A stretch of 64,000 bases of DNA from Monodelphis domestica. Taxonomy: Eukaryota; Chordata; Mammalia; Didelphimorphia; Didelphidae. The notes below the pieces were generated by a model. That model saw only the letters and a program-made list of their open reading frames with translations. It made no database searches and was not told where the DNA came from. The position numbers and the translations under genes are program-made. The DNA lies in NCBI RefSeq assembly GCF_027887165.1, contig NC_077227.1:348919207-348983206 (forward strand). The letters are read 5' to 3'. This document shows, piece by piece, positions 57,825 through 64,000 of this stretch (positions are counted from its first letter, which is position 1; each line of letters begins with the position of its first letter).

Positions 57825-58566
57825 TGTGAATTTTAAAACTACTTCACCCTATTCAGACCTTACTTTAGAAGATTTGATTTAGCTATTTCCTGATTTTTGA
57901 CAATGGAGATACTTGGTCTAACAGAATTGGGTCTTGGGAATTCTACATTGCTCCACCCTACTTAGTTTAACAATGTCAGGAATGTCTGCACCCATACTCA
58001 AGGATTAAGTATCTAAGAAGATGGCCTTCAACAGACATGTACAGAAACAGCTGACAGACCCCTGAGCTGTCCTAAGTCAAGCTAAGCCAACATTGGTACA
58101 GATGAGATGCAGGAAAGTGATGTAAAACTGTATATATAGGGCACGTGACTTCCTTTCTTTCTGTTCTTTCCCCTGAAAGGCGGCTCTGACTGGCAGCGTG
58201 CTAAGTGTTCCGACATCTTGGTGTGGGTTTTTTTATCTATTTGTCTGGGTTTTGGTGGTGAGTTTTCCCTTGAGCTAATTCAGGTTCAGGAATATTGACT
58301 AAGCCCTCTTGGAGTTCAGGTTGATTCCTTCCTCCTTTGCCCTCCAAAACCTTATCTTCCTAGAGCCTCTAATCTTCCCCCTGACTCAAGCCAGGCGGGA
58401 GAAATCAACACCCTTTCCTTCTCCCTTCTTCTTAATTTCTTTCCACTATATTAATTAAATCACCATAAATTTCCAGCTGACTTGGGTATTTTTTTTTATT
58501 TGGGATAGCCATGGCGACCAAATAATTAATATAGTTTAGGTCACAATGCTAAAATTATCCGTTACA
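57825..58566 (+). mobile_element. Solo LTR of the same family (inverted pair, right)
   Basis: It is the same LTR in the opposite orientation: TGTGAATTTTAAAACTAC to AATTATCCGTTACA, 742 bp, with TATA box 'tgtatatatagggcac' near 58130 and the same polyadenylation region ('taattaaatcacc'). The exact 4-bp duplication agtt is at 57821-57824 and 58567-58570. Its different duplication shows an insertion independent of the left copy. Confidence 0.93.
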
Positions 58567-58659
58567 AGTTAAAGAAGGGATTGTTTTTTTTCTGACTTGT
58601 AAACACTTAATTGTGGCAACAGAGATGTTATGATATACAAATGAGTTAAAGGAATCTAG

Positions 58660-58800
58660 AATCAAGACATTTCAGAGCAGAAAGGAACCTCACAGCACAT
58701 TATTTAACCCATATTTGATTGAGAATCCTTTCTATACATTGTGCACTAAGGAGTTATGCTTTTTCCTCCTTGAAAACTTCAATTGAAAAGGGATCAATTA
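58660..58800 (-). repeat. CR1/L3-like relic
   Basis: 'cagagcagaaaggaacctca' and 'ttgattgagaatcctttcta' resemble the block at 42.8 kb. Short and decayed. Confidence 0.4.
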
Positions 58801-58869
58801 TGTCCTAGTGCAAGTTGATGGCAGCTTTAATTATTAGAATTAAACAAACAAGTTTTTTGGCTTTTTGGG

Positions 58870-60130
58870 GAGAAGTCTTATTATGTTCCAGGCATTGTGT
58901 TAGGTGCTAGTTATATAAATACAAAAATGAGAAAGACATTTCCCTCACATTCTACTGTGAATAATATATTCATAGACCAACTGTTACCAATAAATAAATA
59001 CAGGAGACATACAAAATAAATGCAGTCATTGGGGTGGAGCAATAATAATTAGAGGAATCAGAATAAGACCTCTTAATGGAGGTAGTACTTACACTGAGTT
59101 TTTATTTTTATAATTTTTTAATCTTTATTTTATTCTAATAACAAATTCACACATAAGTTTTCCAAAGTTCCATGATTCATGTTGTCTCCCTCCCCTTTTC
59201 CCTCCCCCTCCCAGAGTTGACAAGCAGTCATATGATAAATATATAAAAACATGTTTTCATCTGCATTTGTACTCCAACAGTTGTTTCTCCAGAGGTAGAT
59301 AGCATTCTTTTTCATAAATCCCTCAGAATTGTCCTCGATTATTGTGTTGCGATTAGTAGCAAAGTCTATCACATTTGATCATCCCATAATATTTTAGTTA
59401 CTGTGTATAATGTTCTCTTGATTGTGTTAAGCTGAATTTTTAAAGGAAACAATGTTCCCAGAGGCAAAATGGAGGAGGAAGAGAATTCCAGGTATGAGGA
59501 CAATTTATGCAAATACTTGGAGAGAAAAGTTAGAATGACTCTACTGGGAATATTAAATAGGTTAATGTATGAGGTCAAGTATATATAAGTAGTCTGAAAA
59601 AGCTGATGAGAATCAGACATCAAATAGAAAAATTTGTATTTTATTTTAGAAAAAATGGGAGCCATTAAAGATTTTTTTGAGTAAATAGGAGTCTAAGAAA
59701 GAGAAGATGAGGGCATAGACTAGGTAGTTGTGGTATGAAGAGAGATAAAGGGATAGATTCAATTAATACCATGGGGGTAAAATTGACAAATTTGGCAACT
59801 GATTGGATATGGGGATTGAGTGAGTATGAAGAGATGATGATGACTCCTAGACTGTAAAAATGGATGACTAAAGAGAGAATTGCCCTAAACAGAAATAAGA
59901 TGTGAGAAGGAGAAGTGGGCTTAAGTAGGAAAAGATAATTAATTTGATTTTGAATGTTTTGAGTTTGAGTGCTAGTAGAGATGTCCAGAAAGCAACTGGA
60001 AATAACGGACTAGAGCTCAGAAGAAAGAAGATGGCTAGATAAATAGAACTAGGAATAATCTGAGTAGGAATGAGGATTAAATCCATGGAAACTGATGAGA
60101 TCACCGATAGAGAATAAAGAAAAAAGAAGA
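58870..60130 (-). repeat. L2-like LINE body, antisense, split by an L1
   Basis: 'ggcattgtgttaggtgctag' at the left, then 'tttggcaactgattggatat', 'gtagagatgtccagaaagca' and 'aactgatgagatcaccgata'. This is the same antisense order as at 28.3 and 38.2 kb. Confidence 0.6.
59105..59430 (-). mobile_element. L1 3' UTR fragment, antisense
   Basis: It has 'ttgtttctccagaggtagat' and 'cataaatccctcagaattg'. Imperfect flanks near 'ctgagttttta' (about 59094) and 'ctgaattttta' (59432) fit a target duplication. Confidence 0.8.
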
Positions 60131-60184
60131 AAAGCCTCAACATATAGGGATGTTTATGGGGCCCGTACTTTGATGAGGCATTTT

Positions 60185-60348
60185 GGCCTCTCATTCGAAT
60201 GAGAGAATACTGCGCCTGCAGTCAGGAAAAACTGAATTAAAGTGTGATCTCAGACACTTAATGTGTGACTCTGCACAAGTTATTTACCTTCTGTTTGCCT
60301 CAATTTCTTCAATACTTCAATTCTCTCAACTGTAAAATGGGGATATTA
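60185..60348 (+). repeat. MIR/Mar1-type SINE, truncated
   Basis: 'gcctgcagtcaggaaaaact' and 'tttgcctcaatttcttcaat' are in sense orientation. Confidence 0.65.
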
Positions 60349-60602
60349 ACAGTGGCACAGTGGGTAGAGTGCTGGGCCTGAAGTCAGGAAGATTCATTTT
60401 CCAAAGTTCAGATCTGGCCTCAGATACTTACTAGCTGGATGACTCTGCATAAATCACTTAACCCTCTTTGCTTCAGTTTCCTCATCTGTAAAATGAGCCA
60501 GAGAAGAAAATAGCAAATAATTCAGTATTTTTGCCAAGAAAACCCCAAATGGGTTGCAGTTAGCCCAACTGGACTGAAAATGACTGAACAACCACCACCA
60601 TC
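60349..60602 (+). mobile_element. Mar1-type CORE-SINE, full length
   Basis: It runs from the head 'cagtggcacagtgggtagag' through 'cagtttcctcatctgtaaaa' to the RTE-like tail 'ctgaaaatgactgaacaacc'. Confidence 0.88.
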
Positions 60603-61319
60603 CATTTAGCATTGTGCCTGACACAAAGGAGGTGCTACATAAATGCTTATTCCCTTTTCTTTTCCCGATCATACAAAGGAGAGATGGATGGAAAAAGATC
60701 TGTCACATAGGGAGTAAGGGAAGCATAACTAAGTTTTGTTTCAAAAACCCAGGGAAGAGAAGCCAGAAGTAGGGGCTGTTTAATAATGTCAAATGATGAG
60801 GCTCTTCAAGCTACTTAGTTCAACTTTCTCCTAAAGCAATAATGAAAGGCTTTAGTTTCTATTGCGTGATCATTGAATAATTTTGGATTGAATTCCTCTG
60901 GTGTTTCTATAAAGAATTGCCATGTAAGTGTGAGTGCCTAATAACTATGCAGTTTGATAACACTTCACTGTATTGGAAAATATGCTTTATTGTACCGAAA
61001 AAGTCTAGTTCAATTAGCCTGTCATCACTTTACTTTTAAATATATCTTTTATCCCTTTGGACTCTTTTCAAGACTTATTTGTGATTTTTCAGTTGTTATA
61101 ACAAAACTAAATATACCTGTTTGGCTCTAAATTGCTTACTGAGAAAGAAAGAAATGATTACTCTTATTTTTTCCAGGTATTTTAATAGTTATTAACCATT
61201 TGATATTTCCTTTCTTTGTAATGGAGCTGTGCAATTGAGGCATATTCACCTTGCAAACTAGGTCAGGAATAGCCTATTAGCCAAAAAAATAAAAATGTTA
61301 AATAGCCCAAGTCTTAGTT
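60603..61319. other. Unassigned intronic sequence
   Basis: A short L2-like end lies at 60603-60660. The rest, to 61319, shows no gene or firm repeat. Confidence 0.4.
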
Positions 61320-61580
61320 TTTGTAGTTGTTGTTCAATCATTTTTCAGTTGTGCCTAACTCTTTGTGATCCCACTTGGGGTTACTTTGACAAAGATACTA
61401 GGGCAGCTTGCCATTTCTTTCTCCAGTTTATTTTACAGAGAAAGAAACTGAGACAAAGAGGGTTAAGTGACTTGCACAGGGTCACCTAGTTAGTGTCTCA
61501 GGCTACATTTGAACTTAAGAAGATGAGCCTCCCTGACTTTAGGGAAAGCACTCTATCTACTGCACCACCTAGCTGCCCTA
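61320..61580 (-). mobile_element. Mar1-type CORE-SINE, reversed
   Basis: It has 'gttgttgttcaatcattttt', 'gggttaagtgacttgcacag' and 'ctgcaccacctagctgccct'. Confidence 0.9.
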
Positions 61581-61689
61581 GTCCAAATTTACTGGCCATG
61601 AAGTTTACTGATAAATGTTTTTTCAACAATACTACTTATCCTTATCTATAATACAGTTTAGGCTTCATTAAGAGAACCATAGTGTCAAA

Positions 61690-62690
61690 GAAGGAGATGA
61701 TGCTCCCACTCTGCTCTGGTCAAAACATATCAGAAGTATTATGATTAATTCTGGGTGCCACATTTTAGGAAAGACTTTGAAAAACCAAAATGGTGAAAGG
61801 CCTCAAAATCATGCCACATGAGGAACCAGTTGAAGGAGTTAGGGATGTATAGTCCAGAGAAGACTTGAAGGTTTGGGAACATGATAGCTATCTTGAAGTA
61901 TTTAAGAGGTTGTCACATGAAAAAGGGTTTAGGTTAATTTAACTTGGATGCAAAGGGTATAGAACAAGTAGCAATGAGTAGAAGTTTGAAAGACAGATTT
62001 AAGTTTGATGTAAGAGAAAATCTCTTAAGAACTACAGCTATCAAGGAATAATGAATTGTTTGATTTCTATATGAACTGGAAAGACTTCCATGAACTGATG
62101 TGGAGTGAAATGAGCAGAACCAGGAGAACATTGTACATAGTAACAGCAATATTGTGGAATGATCAAACATAATAGACTTTGTTACTAATATAATAGGAGT
62201 GCAATAATCCATGACAATCCTGAGGGATTTATGAGAAAGAATGCCTTCCACATCCAGAGAAAGAACTGTGGGAGTAGAAACACAGAAAGAAAACATTATG
62301 ATTTATCACTTATTTGCATGGTTATAGGATTTGGGGTTTTGGTTTTTAAAAGATTACTTTATTATAAAAATGAATAATATGGAAATAGGTATCAAGTGAT
62401 AACACATGTATAACCCAGTGGAATTGCTTGTCAGCTCTGGGAGTGGAGAGGGGAAAAGGGAGGGAGAGAAAATGAATCATGTAACCATAGAAAAAAATTT
62501 TTAAATAAATAAAATTTTTAAAAAAGAACTACAGCTACCCAAAAAAGAGAATGAGCTGTCTGCTGATGTCTTCAAGAGAATGCTGGATGTTGTAAAGAGC
62601 ATTCTTGGTCAGGTATAGGTTGGATTAGAGGGCCCCTGAGGTTGCTTAAAACTCTGAGATTCTCTATCTCTGGGAGAAGCTAAAAAGGAT
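61690..62690 (+). repeat. CR1/L3 LINE 3' end, split by an L1
   Basis: Sense landmarks are 'tctgggtgccacattttagg', 'atgccacatgaggaaccagt' and 'tgatagctatcttgaagtat', with the 3' remainder at 62538-62690 ('ctgctgatgtcttcaagaga'). Confidence 0.8.
62041..62523 (+). mobile_element. 5'-truncated L1 3' end
   Basis: It begins in the ORF2 C terminus and ends in an A-rich tail. The exact 14-bp duplication aagaactacagcta (62027-62040 and 62524-62537) fixes both ends. Confidence 0.94.
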
Positions 62691-62699
62691 GAGGGCTAA

Positions 62700-63390
62700 A
62701 AAAAGGTCATTGCATTTAATGAGAAATAAATTATTAATGACCTTGAAAAAACTTTCAGTAGTGACAGAAGCCAGATTAGAAGAGGTTGAAAAGTGAGTAG
62801 GAGAGGAGAAATTAGAGGATATGTACACTTTTTTCTAGTAATTTGGCTTTTTAAGGGAGAAGAGTAGTTTGAAAGGATAGCTCTGTCCAATGAAGGTATT
62901 CTAAAGATCAGGAGAGCTGGACATGTTTTTATGCAGTTGGGAATGAGCACTGAATGGGTAAAGAGAGGGAATAAGGGAACCATTGAAGGGGCAAATACTT
63001 GGAAGGGATGTAAAAGGATGAGATCAAGGGCATCAGTAGAAGGAGTTAACATAAAGGAAAAGACCATCTCATCCTCTCAAGGATCAAGGAGTGTAGTTTG
63101 TCTGAACAAGAGTGCATGAAAGGAAGTAATTTATAATGGCATTAGAAGAACAGGTTGTGAAGAACTTTAAATGACAGAGGAGATTGTATTTGATTCTAAA
63201 GATAGCAGGAAGTTATAAGAGTTTATTGAGCAGAGAATTGCTGTGGGTAGACTTATGTTTTTGGAAATACCACTTTGGCCTGGAGGATGAGTTGTAGAGA
63301 GATGAGACTTCAGCCAGCAAGATGAATTAGGAGACTCTTATGATAGTCCAGACAAAGGATGATGAGTGTCTGAACTAGAACAGTGGCTTA
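62700..63390 (-). repeat. L2-like LINE body, antisense
   Basis: 'gtgacagaagccagattaga', 'aaagatcaggagagctggac' and 'ggaaataccactttggcctg' match the antisense order of L2-type relics elsewhere in the window. Confidence 0.55.
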
Positions 63391-63900
63391 CATTTACATA
63401 TAATTTCTTGGTTTACACAATGCTTTCAGTTTATTATCATATTTGATAATAACTCTTTCAATAACCTTGTGAGGAACGGTGCAAGTATTATTATTCCCAT
63501 TTTGCAAGTGAGAAAACTGATGTGCAGAGGTGTGATACTTATTTGTTTAAGATATGGCAGCTAGGTGGTGAAGTGGATAGAGGTGGAATCAAGAAGACCT
63601 GAGTTCAAATCGCCTTGGACACTTAGTAGCTATGCAAACCCTAGGCAAGTTTGCCTCAGTTTCCTTATCTACAAAATGAACCAGAGTCAGAAATGACAAG
63701 CCACTCCAGAGTTTTTGACATCTAGTATTGTCAAGATAAACCCAAATGCAGCTACAAAAAGTCAGATATGACTGAAACAACTGAACAACAAATTTAGAAT
63801 ATTTAGAATGTGACTGAACCAGAATTAAGGTCAGGTATTCTGACTATAAATTGGTTCTTTCTACCATGCTACCTGACATGGCAGAATTCAACTAACTATC
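63391..63900 (-). repeat. Reversed MIR-type SINE, split by Mar1
   Basis: The left part, 63391-63549, has 'attattcccattttgcaagt'. The right part, 63796-63900, has 'ggtcaggtattctgac'. Confidence 0.65.
63550..63795 (+). mobile_element. Mar1-type CORE-SINE
   Basis: It runs from the head 'ggcagctaggtggtgaagtg' to the RTE-like tail 'gaaacaactgaacaacaaat'. Confidence 0.88.
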
Positions 63901-64000
63901 CTAATTTCCTTCTGGTGGTTTGAGAACTCCAACTCCAACTAGGTCTTTTAAGTTCATGTTCAATACCTTTTCTATTATATTAGACTGCCTGTTGGATTGG
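63901..64000. other. Unassigned sequence at the window end
   Basis: Nothing recognised. Confidence 0.4.

Larger units (their letters stand above)
51632..64000 (+). other. ARHGEF37: ARHGEF37 intron 3 (incomplete)
   Basis: From donor gtaagt at 51632 to beyond the window. Only repeats and unassigned sequence were found. The next DH exon must lie further downstream. Confidence 0.75.

Noticed and set aside
56799..58566. A single large DNA transposon with long inverted ends
   Set aside because: Each arm is a complete LTR with its own TATA box, polyadenylation signal and 4-bp duplication, and the middle is part of a Mar1 SINE.
1..64000. CRISPR arrays, prokaryotic operons, rRNA
   Set aside because: No evenly spaced repeats, no dense coding, no Shine-Dalgarno-led genes. 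Spliced exons and mammalian SINEs rule out a prokaryotic source.

Overview
This window is nuclear DNA from a mammal, almost certainly a marsupial. The repeats are therian (MIR, L2, CR1/L3). Marsupial-type SINEs are abundant: a tRNA-type SINE with a 'ttggttccaag' tail, and Mar1-type CORE-SINEs ending in an RTE-like tail. There is also a BovB/RTE LINE, an ORF1-only half-L1 (HAL1-like) element and a nearly complete L1. Genes are sparse and introns are large. I cannot fix the species.

The only host gene I can support is the 5' part of ARHGEF37 (a RhoGEF with a DH domain) on the + strand. A candidate 5' untranslated exon lies at 20244-20317. The first coding exon, with ATG at 40326, is 40315-40526. 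The second coding exon is 51511-51631. The splice phases join exactly (phase 0, then phase 1), and the joined reading matches the start of the DH domain. The rest of the gene must lie beyond position 64000. Introns are about 20 kb, 11 kb and more than 12 kb.

Layout. 1-12.6 kb is repeat-rich: an L1 3' half, a HAL1-like element, two LTR-like elements in tandem, and a CR1/L3 reverse transcriptase relic interrupted by a SINE that is itself interrupted by a solo LTR. 12.6-19.3 kb is a nested stack: a SINE split by an L1 3' stub, whose poly-A holds a 6.4 kb L1 with recognisable but broken ORF1 and ORF2. 19.8-20.8 kb is non-repetitive and holds the candidate 5' exon. 20.8-40.3 kb is intron 1, made of old SINEs, L2 and decayed antisense L1. 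40.3-51.6 kb holds the two coding exons and intron 2. 51.6-64 kb is intron 3, with an antisense BovB/RTE LINE and an inverted pair of solo LTRs of one family, each with its own 4-bp target duplication.

Most open reading frames in the window are L1 pieces or chance. I found no CRISPR array, rRNA gene, functional tRNA gene or prokaryotic system. The interest lies in the nested and inverted transposon architecture and the marsupial exon structure of ARHGEF37. Repeat family names come from pattern recognition and were not checked against a library. Boundaries of old repeats are approximate, to tens of bases.
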